Source of the DNA: Tenacibaculum discolor
Lineage (GTDB): Bacteria > Bacteroidota > Bacteroidia > Flavobacteriales > Flavobacteriaceae
Assembly: GCF_003664185.1 (NCBI RefSeq)
Contig: NZ_RCCS01000005.1
Span: forward strand, 434,001 to 498,000
Direction: 5' to 3'
DNA: 64,000 nt
The position numbers were made by a program, and so were the translations under genes. Position 1 is the stretch's first letter. The number at the start of each line of letters is the position of its first letter. The notes under the pieces were generated by a model. That model had not been told where the DNA came from, made no database searches, and saw only the letters and a list, made by a program, of their open reading frames with translations. Positions 36,514-44,966 of this stretch are shown here, in pieces.

Positions 36514-37497
36514 ATGGGAGCAAATATTGCTGTAAATTCTGACAACAAAGAGACCTGGAGCGGAGGTGGTGTAAAACCATTTGGCGCTAGTTATGGTAAA
36601 ATGATGATGTGGTTTTTCATCGTATCTGATGCATTAACTTTTTCGGGCTTTTTAGCAGCGTATGGTTTAACACGTTTTAAGTTTATCGATTCTTGGCCTA
36701 TTGCTGATGAAGTATTTACACACTTTCCAGGATTGCATGGTGTACATGCACCGATGTACTACGTAGCATTAATGACATTTATATTAATTGTATCATCGGT
36801 AACTATGGTGTTAGCGGTAGATGCAGGTCATAAAATGCAACAAAAAAAGGTAGCTTGGTATATGTTTGCTACTATAGTTTTCGGTTTGATTTTCGTTGGA
36901 TCTCAAGCTTGGGAATGGAAAAACTTTATCAATGGTTCCTATGGAGCTGTTAAAACTACAGATAACCATATTTTACAATTTGTAAAAGATGGTCATCAAA
37001 TTGCTTTAGCAGATTTTGTTCATAATGATAGAAAAGATGAAAGAGTTCAACATCAAAGAGAAAATGGATTGTGGTTTGAAAAAGAAGCAACAATTTCTCA
37101 ATATTCAGTAGCTCAAGTACAGGAAGCTTTTAAAGCTGATCCATCTTTATTAATCAGAATTGAAAAAGTTAATCCTGAAACCAAACAAAAAATAATCTTA
37201 TCTAGAGAAGAGAGTTTAGCTCATTTAGGAAAGGCTAAAATGGTTGTTGAAGGGGCAAACTTACACGTAAACGAATATGGTAATCCAATTTTTGCAGATT
37301 TCTTTTTCTTTATTACAGGGTTCCACGGATTCCACGTCTTCTCAGGAATTGTAATCAATATTATCATTTTCTTTAATGTTGTGTTAGGTACGTATGAGCG
37401 TAGAGGGCACTATGAAATGGTAGAAAAAGTAGGTTTATATTGGCACTTTGTAGATTTAGTTTGGGTATTTGTATTTACCTTCTTCTACTTAGTATAA
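36514..37497 (+). CDS. cytochrome c oxidase subunit III (long form with insertion)
   Basis: 327 residues. Helices before residue 135 and after 260 match COX III (FFIVSDALTFSGFLAAYGLTR; FFITGFHGFHVFSG; and terminal GLYWHFVDLVWVFVFTFFYL). Between them, about residues 141-262 form a hydrophilic insertion with charged and amphipathic stretches (KTTDNHILQFVKDGHQIALADF) absent from the short paralogue next door. It has its own -7 box and forms a unit with subunit IV. Confidence 0.93.
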   Translation: MGANIAVNSDNKETWSGGGVKPFGASYGKMMMWFFIVSDALTFSGFLAAYGLTRFKFIDSWPIADEVFTHFPGLHGVHAPMYYVALMTFILIVSSVTMVLAVDAGHKMQQKKVAWYMFATIVFGLIFVGSQAWEWKNFINGSYGAVKTTDNHILQFVKDGHQIALADFVHNDRKDERVQHQRENGLWFEKEATISQYSVAQVQEAFKADPSLLIRIEKVNPETKQKIILSREESLAHLGKAKMVVEGANLHVNEYGNPIFADFFFFITGFHGFHVFSGIVINIIIFFNVVLGTYERRGHYEMVEKVGLYWHFVDLVWVFVFTFFYLV

Positions 37498-37516
37498 TCA
37501 AAAAACAATAGTAAAA

Positions 37517-37855
37517 ATGGGTCACGCACACGAATCAAATACAAAAAGAATTTGGATTGTTTTAGCAATCTTAACAATAGTAACAACAGTAGAGGTAGCT
37601 TTAGGTATTGTAAAACCAGCAGGTTTACACTTACATGGATGGGGTACTAGTTGGTTAAACTGGATATTCATTATCTTAACAATTGTAAAAGCATACTACA
37701 TTGCATGGGCTTTTATGCACTTAGAAGGAGAAAAACCTTGGTTTAGACGTGCTATCGTTTGGACAGCTGTTTTCCTAATATGTTACTTAGTAACCTTAGT
37801 ATTAATAGAAGGTGGTTACTTATACGATACATTAGCACCATTAGTAAAATGGTAA
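37517..37855 (+). CDS. cytochrome c oxidase subunit IV family protein
   Basis: 112 residues, three helices. It begins MGHAHESNTKRIWIV and contains the KAYYIAWAFMHLEGEKPWFR segment typical of the bacterial small subunit IV (caa3/COX4-pro type). It completes the III-III-IV set; subunits I and II are not in the window. A clean terminator follows. Confidence 0.92.
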   Translation: MGHAHESNTKRIWIVLAILTIVTTVEVALGIVKPAGLHLHGWGTSWLNWIFIILTIVKAYYIAWAFMHLEGEKPWFRRAIVWTAVFLICYLVTLVLIEGGYLYDTLAPLVKW

Positions 37856-37873
37856 TCATATAAAATAAAAATT

Positions 37874-37901
37874 AAAGGTGGTGTTATAACCACCTTTTTT
37901 T
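37874..37901 (+). terminator. terminator after COX IV gene
   Basis: A 9-bp stem (37874-37882 with 37889-37897, AAAGGTGGT/ACCACCTTT) followed by a T-run, 19 bp past the stop. Confidence 0.85.
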
Positions 37902-37921
37902 ATACTTAAATTTATAATAAA

Positions 37922-38569
37922 ATGGATAAAACAAAAAGAAATATAGTATTATTTGCACTGTTTATTGTGCCATTATTGTTTTATATATTTTTATCATTAG
38001 GAATTAATAACTTTGCAAAGTTACCTGTACTTACAGAAAATGTAATTGATGTTTCTTCAATAAGTAAAAAACATCAGTTTGATAAAAGAATATCAATTGT
38101 AACCTTTTTAGGAAGTAGTATAGAAGAGGCAAAGGGAGAGTTATTTAACCTTAATGAAAAGATTTACAAACCATTTTATGGATTTAAAGATTTCCAGTTA
38201 ATTGTTATTGCTTCAAATGAATCTAAGGAAGATGTAGAAAAACTTCAGAAAGAAATAGGAGCTTTTACAAACATGATAAAATGGAACTTTATCTATGCAA
38301 GTGAAGCAGAAATTGAAGTATTGTACGATAGTTTTAAAACAAATCAGTCATTAGATAAAAACTTACATTCTTCAAAGGCTTTTATAATTGATAAAAGTGG
38401 GAGTTTAAGAGGAAGAACAGATGATGAGGATAGTGCAGGAGGTAAATTGTTTGGTTATAATATGAAGTCTGTAGCTGAATTAAACAATAAAATGAAAGAT
38501 GATGTTAAGGTAGTATTGGCTGAATATCGATTGGCATTAAAAAAGAATAACGCAGATAGAGAAATTTAA
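37922..38569 (+). CDS. membrane-anchored SCO-like protein without redox cysteines
   Basis: 215 residues with an N-terminal membrane anchor (about 8-28). The rest has the layout of a thioredoxin-like SCO domain: a first strand ISIVTFLGSSIEEAKGE, and AFIIDKSGSLRGRTDDED near the C-terminus, where SCO has ALVDKDGYIRSRYDE. The whole protein has no CxxxC and no cysteine at all, so copper binding in the SCO manner is not possible. It sits 11 bp before the SCO gene, which is also 215 residues, and may be its partner or a degenerate duplicate (inference). Confidence 0.7.
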   Translation: MDKTKRNIVLFALFIVPLLFYIFLSLGINNFAKLPVLTENVIDVSSISKKHQFDKRISIVTFLGSSIEEAKGELFNLNEKIYKPFYGFKDFQLIVIASNESKEDVEKLQKEIGAFTNMIKWNFIYASEAEIEVLYDSFKTNQSLDKNLHSSKAFIIDKSGSLRGRTDDEDSAGGKLFGYNMKSVAELNNKMKDDVKVVLAEYRLALKKNNADREI

Positions 38570-38580
38570 GGAAGACTGAC

Positions 38581-39228
38581 ATGAAAAAACAAAATTATTC
38601 ATACATAGGTATTTCACTAATAGTATTGCTTTTTGGTATTTATGCAATTCCTAAAATTGTAGCACACTTCCAAACAGCTAATTTGCATAAATTCAATAAA
38701 GTGCCAGATTTTGAATTTATCAATCAAGACGGTGAAACAATCACTAATAAGGACTACGAAGGTAAAGTATATGTAGTTGAGTTCTTTTTTGCCACTTGTC
38801 CTACTATCTGTCCTTTAATGAATGCACAAATGGTAGAAATTCAAAATGAATTTATGGGGAATCCTAATTTTGGGATAGCATCATTTTCAATTACACCTGA
38901 AATTGACACACCACATCAATTGAAAGAATATGCAAAGAGTAACGGAATAAATCATAAAAATTGGCATTTATTAACAGGGAAGCCAGAGGATGTTGTATAT
39001 GATTTATCAAATGAAGGTTTCAAGCTGTATGCTGGTAAAGGAGAAGCTAGCCATGGTGGTTTTGAGCATTCTGGATTATTTGCTTTGGTAGATAAAGATG
39101 GATATATACGTTCTCGATATGATGAACACGGAAACCCAATTATGTATTATCGTGCTTTAGATGAGCATAATTTTGGAAACCAAATTAGTGAGTTAAAAGA
39201 AGATATTAAGTTATTACTTAAAGAGTAA
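38581..39228 (+). CDS. SCO family copper chaperone
   Basis: 215 residues. An N-terminal anchor (about 8-25) holds a thioredoxin fold in the periplasm. The copper ligands are present: FFATCPTICPLM with Cys73 and Cys77, and His163 in GGFEHSGLF. SCO proteins insert copper into the CuA site of oxidase subunit II. Neighbours (COX III/IV upstream, DUF420 downstream) agree. Confidence 0.95.
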   Translation: MKKQNYSYIGISLIVLLFGIYAIPKIVAHFQTANLHKFNKVPDFEFINQDGETITNKDYEGKVYVVEFFFATCPTICPLMNAQMVEIQNEFMGNPNFGIASFSITPEIDTPHQLKEYAKSNGINHKNWHLLTGKPEDVVYDLSNEGFKLYAGKGEASHGGFEHSGLFALVDKDGYIRSRYDEHGNPIMYYRALDEHNFGNQISELKEDIKLLLKE

Positions 39229-39229
39229 C

Positions 39230-39754
39230 ATGAGTACAGCAGAAGAAAAAAAATATAAAAAGTTTATTACTATAGTTTCTATTGTAATTCCTATTGCAGT
39301 AGCTGCTTTATTTGGGATTAAAATACCTAATGTAGAGCCATTGTCTTTTTTACCTCCCATCTACGCTAGTATAAATGGGTTAACAGCAGTATTGTTAGTT
39401 GCTTCAGTAGTAGCGATTAAAAATGGAAAGAGAAAATTGCATGAACAACTAAATACGACGGCTATAATTTGCTCAGCATTATTCTTAGTAATGTATGTAG
39501 CGTACCATATGACTTCAGATTCTACTAAATTTGGAGGAGAAGGAATAGTTAAATATGTGTACTTTTTTATTTTAATAACTCATATATTATTATCAATCAT
39601 TATTATCCCATTTGTGTTAATAACCTTTATGAGAGCCCGTTTGGGTAACTTTTCTGAGCATAGGAAAATTGCTAAAATTACATTTCCGTTATGGTTATAT
39701 GTAGCGGTTACAGGAGTAGTTGTTTATTTAATGATATCACCTTATTATGTTTAA
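39230..39754 (+). CDS. DUF420 (CtaM-like) membrane protein
   Basis: 174 residues with about five helices, starting 2 bp after the SCO stop. DUF420 features: His-containing helix segments HEQLNTTAIICSALFL and VAYHMTSDSTKFGGEG, then YFFILITHILLSIIIIPFVL and a HRKIAKITFPLWLYV stretch with the conserved His and Trp. Homologues in Bacillus and staphylococci take part in maturation of a heme-A oxidase. The end overlaps the next start by 8 bp. Confidence 0.9.
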   Translation: MSTAEEKKYKKFITIVSIVIPIAVAALFGIKIPNVEPLSFLPPIYASINGLTAVLLVASVVAIKNGKRKLHEQLNTTAIICSALFLVMYVAYHMTSDSTKFGGEGIVKYVYFFILITHILLSIIIIPFVLITFMRARLGNFSEHRKIAKITFPLWLYVAVTGVVVYLMISPYYV

Positions 39755-39959
39755 AAAGATTATACTTTTAATGTTTGTTGCATTTTCGATTGATGCTTCT
39801 GCACAATGCGCAATGTGTAAGGCAGTGATTGAAGGTGGTAATGAAACTATTGCTGAAGGAGTAAATAATGGAATTACTTATTTAATGGTGTTTCCATATA
39901 TATTAGTAGGACTTTTATTTTACTTTATTTACCGTCATAAAAAGAAAGCTCAAAATTAG
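39747..39959 (+). CDS. tiny secreted/membrane protein with N-terminal CxxC
   Basis: 70 residues. Residues 1-19 are a signal peptide ending ASA, so the mature protein would begin QCAMCKAV, with Cys21 and Cys24 at its very N-terminus. One helix (about 42-63) ends in a basic KKK tail. It is translationally coupled to the DUF420 gene by an 8-bp overlap and closes the oxidase assembly group. A periplasmic metal or thiol role next to SCO is plausible but not shown; I do not recognise a named family. Confidence 0.75.
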   Translation: MFKKIILLMFVAFSIDASAQCAMCKAVIEGGNETIAEGVNNGITYLMVFPYILVGLLFYFIYRHKKKAQN

Positions 39960-40155
39960 TATTCTTAAGTTAAGAATATTTTTTGTAACATTTCTCAGTT
40001 TTAATCGTCATATAGTCGCAGTAGAAAATAACTTACCGTTTTTATACGTTAGGTTATAAAATTGTTTGCTAGTTTTTCTAATTAATAGAAAAGCAATATA
40101 TTTCTACTTTTAGAAATATAAACTAACTGAGTTTAAATAAAAAAATATTGATCTT

Positions 40156-41487
40156 TTGAAAACTAAAATTGCATTATTTGCAGCTATTTTCACTTCTGTA
40201 GCTGTTTTTTCACAAAAACAATGGACACTTAAAGAGTGCGTAGATTACGCCCTAAAAAATAACATAACAGTTAAACAAAATCGATTAAGCGTTCAATTAG
40301 CTGAAAAGGATGTTGAAATATCTAAAGGGAATTTTTTGCCTGATTTAAACGCCTCTTCAAGTGCTGGTTTTAGTTCTGGTTTATCACCAGATCAAACAGG
40401 AGTTTTAAAGAATACACAAAACTTTAATTCTTCATTTGGTCTGTCGAGTAGAGGAACTATTTTTAATGGGTTTAGAAACCTTAACCAGAAAAAACAGGCG
40501 CAATTAAGTGTTAAAGGGAGCGAGTTGGACTTAGCTAAAATAGAAAATGATATTTCTTTAAATGTTGTAAATGAATATCTAAATGTATTATTTGCCAAAG
40601 AAAATTTAGAGGTTGCAACAGTTCAAGCAGAAATTAGTAAAAAGCAAATAGAAAGAGCTAGAGCTCAGTTTGAAGGAGGAGTAATACCAAAAGGAGATCT
40701 GTTAAATGTGGAGTCTACTGCTGCGAACGATGTTCAAAGTGTTGTTTTACAGGAGAATACATTAAGTATAGCTTTGCTAAGATTGAGTCAATTATTGCAA
40801 ATACCTTCTGAGGATTTTGATGTAGCTGATATAGAAGTTGGCTCTCCTTCTGCAGCATTATTGTATAATAATTCCAATATGGTATATGAGAAAGCATTAA
40901 CTGCGTGGCCAGATATAGAAAGAGCAAAATTAGATGTAAGTAATGCTGACCTAAGTATTAAGTTAGAAAAAGGAGCTTACTTGCCTAACTTGTCTTACTC
41001 AATAGGCGCAAGTAGTTCTTATTTTCACCAATTTAATAACCTATTTCCAGGTCAAAGCAATCAGTATTTTTTCAAACAAACAAAAGATAGAATTAGGTAT
41101 AACATAGGTTTATCACTTAATATTCCAATTTTTAATCGCTTTCAAACAAAAAATAGAGTCGCTAAATCTATTATAAACAAAGAGGTTTCTGAACTTGCTT
41201 TAGAAAATCAAAAATTACAGTTACAACAAGAAATAGAAAGCGCTTTTTTAGATGCAAAAGCCGCAGCTAAAACTTATGAAGTAGCACAAGTATCATTAGA
41301 GGCCCAAAAGGAAGCCTTTAAAAATGCTCAAGTTAGCTATGACTATGGATCAATGACTCAATTTGATTTCGATCAAGTGCGTAATAGACTAGTGAATGCA
41401 GAAGGAGCAATGATTAGAGCTAAATACGATTATGTGTTTAAAACGAAAGTATTGAAGTTTTACTACGGAGAGTCAATCGTTGACTAA
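40156..41487 (+). CDS. TolC-family outer-membrane efflux protein
   Basis: 443 residues. A signal peptide (KTKIALFAAIFTSVAVFSQ) precedes two OEP repeats, each with long helical hairpins (WTLKECVDYALKNNITVKQNR at the start of the first; ESAFLDAKAAAKTYEVAQ in the second). The start is TTG at 40156; no ATG in frame lies near, and the signal peptide begins right there. No inner-membrane pump or adaptor gene is adjacent, so it may serve a distant transporter. Confidence 0.9.
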   Translation: MKTKIALFAAIFTSVAVFSQKQWTLKECVDYALKNNITVKQNRLSVQLAEKDVEISKGNFLPDLNASSSAGFSSGLSPDQTGVLKNTQNFNSSFGLSSRGTIFNGFRNLNQKKQAQLSVKGSELDLAKIENDISLNVVNEYLNVLFAKENLEVATVQAEISKKQIERARAQFEGGVIPKGDLLNVESTAANDVQSVVLQENTLSIALLRLSQLLQIPSEDFDVADIEVGSPSAALLYNNSNMVYEKALTAWPDIERAKLDVSNADLSIKLEKGAYLPNLSYSIGASSSYFHQFNNLFPGQSNQYFFKQTKDRIRYNIGLSLNIPIFNRFQTKNRVAKSIINKEVSELALENQKLQLQQEIESAFLDAKAAAKTYEVAQVSLEAQKEAFKNAQVSYDYGSMTQFDFDQVRNRLVNAEGAMIRAKYDYVFKTKVLKFYYGESIVD

Positions 41488-41557
41488 CTAAGAAAGATAT
41501 GTTTATTGTTGGAAGAGCCTTGTTAGAATTTTACTAATGAGGTTTTTCTTTATAATG

Positions 41558-41565
41558 TATCTTTG
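41558..41565 (+). promoter_or_regulatory. -7 box for tsaB
   Basis: TATCTTTG, an exact match, 20 bp before the TTG start of tsaB. Confidence 0.55.
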
Positions 41566-41585
41566 CCAAAAAATAAATTTCAGAT

Positions 41586-42260
41586 TTGGCAACAATCTTA
41601 CATATAGAAACTGCAACTAAAAACTGTTCGGTAAGCGTAGCAGATAAAGGTGAACTTTTAGCAGTACAAGAGTTAAATGATGGGAATTATTCACATGCTG
41701 AAAAACTACACCCATTTATTCAGCAAGTTATGCAAGAAGCAAAACTTTCTTTTAATGATATTGATGCTGTTGCAGTAAGTAAAGGGCCTGGTTCTTATAC
41801 AGGATTGCGTATAGGAGTTTCAGCAGCAAAAGGTTTGTGCTTTGCATTTGATAAACCTTTAATATCTATAGAAACGTTACAATCTTTGGCTTATAAACTT
41901 TCCATAGAGCAAGGAGTAATTATTCCTATGTTAGATGCTCGCCGTATGGAAGTATATGCAGCGGTATATAATTCTAAACACGAACAAGTAAGAGATATTA
42001 AAGCTGAAGTTATAGATGAAAATTCTTTTCAAGAGTATTTGTCTAAAGGAAAAGTATATTTTTTAGGAGATGGAGCAGAAAAGTGTAAAGAAGTTATTAC
42101 GCACGAAAATGCAGTTTTTATTGACGGAGAGTTTCCTTCAGCAAAAGAAATGGTAAAGTTAAGTTTTGATAAATATAAAAAAAACGACATCGAAGATGTC
42201 GCTTATTTTGAACCTTTTTATTTAAAAGATTTTGTGGTTACACCCGAAAAAAAACGTTAA
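41586..42260 (+). CDS. tsaB: tRNA threonylcarbamoyladenosine biosynthesis protein TsaB
   Basis: 224 residues starting with TTG at 41586 (ATILHIETATKNCSV is the family N-terminus, so no alternative fits). The ASKHA fold shows VSKGPGSYTGLRIGVSAAKGL, and the MLDARRMEVYAAVY segment. TsaB works with TsaD and TsaE to make t6A37 in ANN-decoding tRNAs. The last 4 bp overlap the end of the convergent MscS gene. Confidence 0.95.
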   Translation: MATILHIETATKNCSVSVADKGELLAVQELNDGNYSHAEKLHPFIQQVMQEAKLSFNDIDAVAVSKGPGSYTGLRIGVSAAKGLCFAFDKPLISIETLQSLAYKLSIEQGVIIPMLDARRMEVYAAVYNSKHEQVRDIKAEVIDENSFQEYLSKGKVYFLGDGAEKCKEVITHENAVFIDGEFPSAKEMVKLSFDKYKKNDIEDVAYFEPFYLKDFVVTPEKKR

Positions 42261-43063
42261 CCCTCTTTATGAATTTCTACAGAGTGAGGGTAAGGAATTT
42301 CAATTCCAGCTTTATCTAGAGCAATTTTAGTGTTTTCAGTTATATCAAAGTATACAGCCCAATAATCTTCTGTTTTAGACCAAGGTCTCACAGCAAAATT
42401 CACAGAGCTATCTGCCAATTCAGATACATTTACTGTTGGTGCTGGGTCTTTTAATACCTTAGGGTGTGAAGTAATAACATTCATTAATATTTCTTTAGTT
42501 TGCTTAATGTCAGCATCGTAAGAAACACCAAAAGTTAAGTCCACTCTACGAGTCCCTTCTGAAGAATAATTAACAATATTTCCATTAGATAAAGAACCAT
42601 TAGGAATAATTATTTCTTTATTAGATAATCCTGTAAGCTTGGTAGTAAAGATTTCAATCTCCTTTACAACACCAATTTCTCCTTGAGCTTCAATTAAATC
42701 TCCAACTTTAAAAGGTTTAAAAAGCATAATTAAAACACCACCAGCAAAATTACCTAATGAGCCCTGTAAGGCTAAACCAACAGCTAAACCAGCAGAAGCT
42801 AAGATGGCAGCAAAAGAAGTAGTTTCAACACCTAGCTTAGCTATTACCGTAATAATTAAAATGATCTTTAAAGACCAGTTTAAAAGATTTACTAAGAATT
42901 TTTGTAATGTAATATCTACATCTCTTTTAGACATTACTTTTTTAGCTGCTCTAAGAATTAAGTTAATAATATAAGAACCTACAATGTAAATAATAATAGC
43001 AACAATAGCTTTTGGAGCATATGTAACTATCAGTTCTTGAAATTTTTCTAAATACTTTTCCAT
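42257..43063 (-). CDS. small-conductance mechanosensitive channel (MscS family)
   Basis: 268 residues. Three membrane helices, the third with the glycine/alanine-rich pore sequence SAGLAVGLALQGSLGNFAGGVLI, are followed by the beta-domain (FKVGDLIEAQGEIGVVKEIEIFTT; IIPNGSLSNGNIVNYS). The C-terminal alpha/beta domain is typical. It releases solutes on hypo-osmotic shock. It leads away from DUF1304 and dodecin genes on the same strand with 56 bp between. Confidence 0.95.
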   Translation of the reverse strand: MEKYLEKFQELIVTYAPKAIVAIIIYIVGSYIINLILRAAKKVMSKRDVDITLQKFLVNLLNWSLKIILIITVIAKLGVETTSFAAILASAGLAVGLALQGSLGNFAGGVLIMLFKPFKVGDLIEAQGEIGVVKEIEIFTTKLTGLSNKEIIIPNGSLSNGNIVNYSSEGTRRVDLTFGVSYDADIKQTKEILMNVITSHPKVLKDPAPTVNVSELADSSVNFAVRPWSKTEDYWAVYFDITENTKIALDKAGIEIPYPHSVEIHKEG

Positions 43064-43119
43064 TTCTTATGGTAAATTTTAGTTGTTAATAAATGATTTT
43101 AGTTAGTAGTGGTTAGGTT

Positions 43120-43473
43120 TTATAGCATTAAACTGATTAATCCTAATAAAGCAGGTATAGACTGAATGACAAAAATACGAGGTTTTTTTGTAGAAAAAGA
43201 ACCATAAAGTCCAGCAATAAAAACACAAGCCATAAAAAATATACCAACATCAATTTTTTGTGATATAATAGACCAAATTAAACCAGCCGCAAGAAAACCG
43301 TTATATAAACCTTGGTTGGCAGCCATAACCTTAGTTTCTTCAGCAAAAGATTTAGATTTTAAACCAAAAGTTTTTATTCCTTTAGGTTTAGTCCATAATA
43401 ACATTTCTATTATAAGAATATATAAATGAATAAAAGCGACAAAGCCTAAAAGGATGTATTGTGTAGTGTTCAT
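43120..43473 (-). CDS. DUF1304 membrane protein
   Basis: 117 residues, four helices. The DUF1304 pattern: an N-terminal AFIHLYILIIEMLLW helix, KVMAANQGLYNGFLAAGLIW with the conserved NQGxYNGFLAAG motif, and a last helix after AGLYGSFSTKKPR. Function unknown. Lies between dodecin and mscS on the same strand. Confidence 0.9.
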   Translation of the reverse strand: MNTTQYILLGFVAFIHLYILIIEMLLWTKPKGIKTFGLKSKSFAEETKVMAANQGLYNGFLAAGLIWSIISQKIDVGIFFMACVFIAGLYGSFSTKKPRIFVIQSIPALLGLISLML

Positions 43474-43549
43474 AATAATTTAAAGATAAAATATGCGGCT
43501 TAGATAATTATCAAAACCGCACATAGTAAGTAGTTAGTTTATATTAAGG

Positions 43550-43750
43550 TTAGTTTACTTCAAAGGTTACTTTAAGGTTTACTCTAAATTCAGTTACCTC
43601 ATCATCATTGACAACGACACTTTGTGATTGTACAAAGGCAGATTTAATACCCTTTACTGATTTTGAAGCTTGCTTAATAGCTTTTCTTGTGGCATCTTCC
43701 CAACTTTTCTCAGAATTAGCTAAAATTTCAATAACTTTCATTACTGCCAT
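43550..43750 (-). CDS. dodecin family protein
   Basis: 66 residues, the typical length. The dodecin fold shows MKVIEILANSEKSWEDATRKA (helix) then KGIKSAFVQSQSVVV and TEFRVNLKVTFEV. Dodecins assemble as dodecamers that bind flavins or CoA and buffer free flavin. Two Met codons near the start allow a slightly shorter form (MKVIEI). Confidence 0.93.
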   Translation of the reverse strand: MAVMKVIEILANSEKSWEDATRKAIKQASKSVKGIKSAFVQSQSVVVNDDEVTEFRVNLKVTFEVN

Positions 43751-43882
43751 AATAATTTTTTTTAAAGATTAATACATGTAAATATAAGGTTTTTAAACTT
43801 TTTTATATAGATAAATAGATTTTAAAAAACCTTCAATGTTAATTTAATGTTACGTAAACGTTTTAAATATGTAAATTTTTTG

Positions 43883-43890
43883 TATATTTG
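43883..43890 (+). promoter_or_regulatory. -7 box for the MORN-like protein gene
   Basis: TATATTTG, exact TAnnTTTG, 34 bp before the ATG at 43925. Confidence 0.6.
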
Positions 43891-43924
43891 TGTTAACAGG
43901 TATTAACTTTAAAAGATTTAGATT

Positions 43925-44272
43925 ATGAAAAAATTAATAATAGCAGCTTGCGTGTTATCAGTATCGTTTTTACAAGCTCAAGACGTAGAACCAAAATATG
44001 AAGTTGAAGGTAATTTGGTAAAAGCCACTTATTTTTATGAAGATGGTACTATTAAAGAGCAAGGTTTTTTCAAAGATAAAAAGTTAACCGGTACTTGGAC
44101 TTCTTTTGATAAGAAAGGAAACAAAGTGGCTATTGGTCATTATGAAGCAGGAAAAAAAGTAGGTAAATGGTTTATGTGGAAAGAAGATGGATTGAAAGAA
44201 ATCGATTTTAAAGATAATGCCATAGCAAGCGTACAAACTTGGAAGGAAGAGACCAAAATGGCAGTGAAATAA
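43925..44272 (+). CDS. secreted MORN-like (YwqK-type) repeat protein
   Basis: 115 residues. Signal peptide about residues 1-18 (ending LQAQ). Three MORN-like repeats follow: YFYEDGTIKEQGFFKD, LTGTWTSFDKKGNKVAIGHY and KVGKWFMWKEDGLKEIDF. Such proteins are frequent and poorly characterised in Bacteroidota; they are often mis-named as antitoxins or nicotinic-acid enzymes. Monocistronic, with its own promoter and a bidirectional terminator. Confidence 0.88.
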   Translation: MKKLIIAACVLSVSFLQAQDVEPKYEVEGNLVKATYFYEDGTIKEQGFFKDKKLTGTWTSFDKKGNKVAIGHYEAGKKVGKWFMWKEDGLKEIDFKDNAIASVQTWKEETKMAVK

Positions 44273-44299
44273 GTTAATATTTTGCAGAATAAGAGAATT

Positions 44300-44330
44300 A
44301 AACCGAGTATTTAAAATACTCGGTTTTTTA
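44300..44330. terminator. bidirectional terminator between MORN-like gene and rnhA
   Basis: A 12-bp perfect stem (44300-44311 with 44313-44324, AACCGAGTATTT/AAATACTCGGTT) plus T-run, between converging genes. Confidence 0.85.
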
Positions 44331-44966
44331 TTTTCTGCCAAAATCAGCAGGGATTTCTCCCCAAGCTTTAGTTTCCCACTTTAATAATGGGTTTTTAAAT
44401 GAGTTTTGTTGTAACCAGGTTTCAGCACGTTTAATTAAGTCTAAGATCTCTTTATTAGAGCTGTCAAATGTAATGTTGGTTCTACATTGCTTCTTTTTAA
44501 CCCAACTCATAGCTATCTTTGAATCCGAATAAATAGGGAGAGAATTCATATTCTTACTTTTTAACAAAGCAATTCCATGTACAAGGGCTAAGAACTCACC
44601 AATATTATTAGTGCCATTCTTAAATGGTCCCATTTTAAATATTTCTTTTTTATTATGAGTTAAAACACCTCTGTATTCCATTAAACCAGGGTTTCCAGCA
44701 CATGCAGCATCAACAGAAATACTTTCTAGAATAGGAGAGCCGTATTTGGCTTTTTCTTCTGCGGAAAGGCTTATTTTTTTAGTGTCTTTTCCCTTATAGT
44801 CGTTATAGCTTTTTTTTAAAGCTAATTCAGCTTCATTTTTATCAGCAAATGCTTTGTATTGTGCACCTGTAAAACCATCAATTTGCTTTTTACATGCCGC
44901 CCAAGACGAAAAAACACCTGTTTTTTTTCCTTTCCAGACTACATAATATTTTTTCTTTTTACTCAT
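44328..44966 (-). CDS. ribonuclease H with N-terminal viroplasmin domain
   Basis: 212 residues. The N-terminal ~45 residues (YYVVWKGKKTGVFSSWAACKKQ) form the caulimovirus-type viroplasmin/RNase H hybrid-binding domain, followed by an RNase H fold beginning SISVDAACAGNPG (first catalytic Asp), GTNNIGEFLAL (catalytic Glu) and YSDSKIAMSWV (Asp). It cleaves the RNA of RNA:DNA hybrids. Its start overlaps the purN stop by 8 bp, so the two are co-translated. Confidence 0.92.
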   Translation of the reverse strand: MSKKKKYYVVWKGKKTGVFSSWAACKKQIDGFTGAQYKAFADKNEAELALKKSYNDYKGKDTKKISLSAEEKAKYGSPILESISVDAACAGNPGLMEYRGVLTHNKKEIFKMGPFKNGTNNIGEFLALVHGIALLKSKNMNSLPIYSDSKIAMSWVKKKQCRTNITFDSSNKEILDLIKRAETWLQQNSFKNPLLKWETKAWGEIPADFGRK

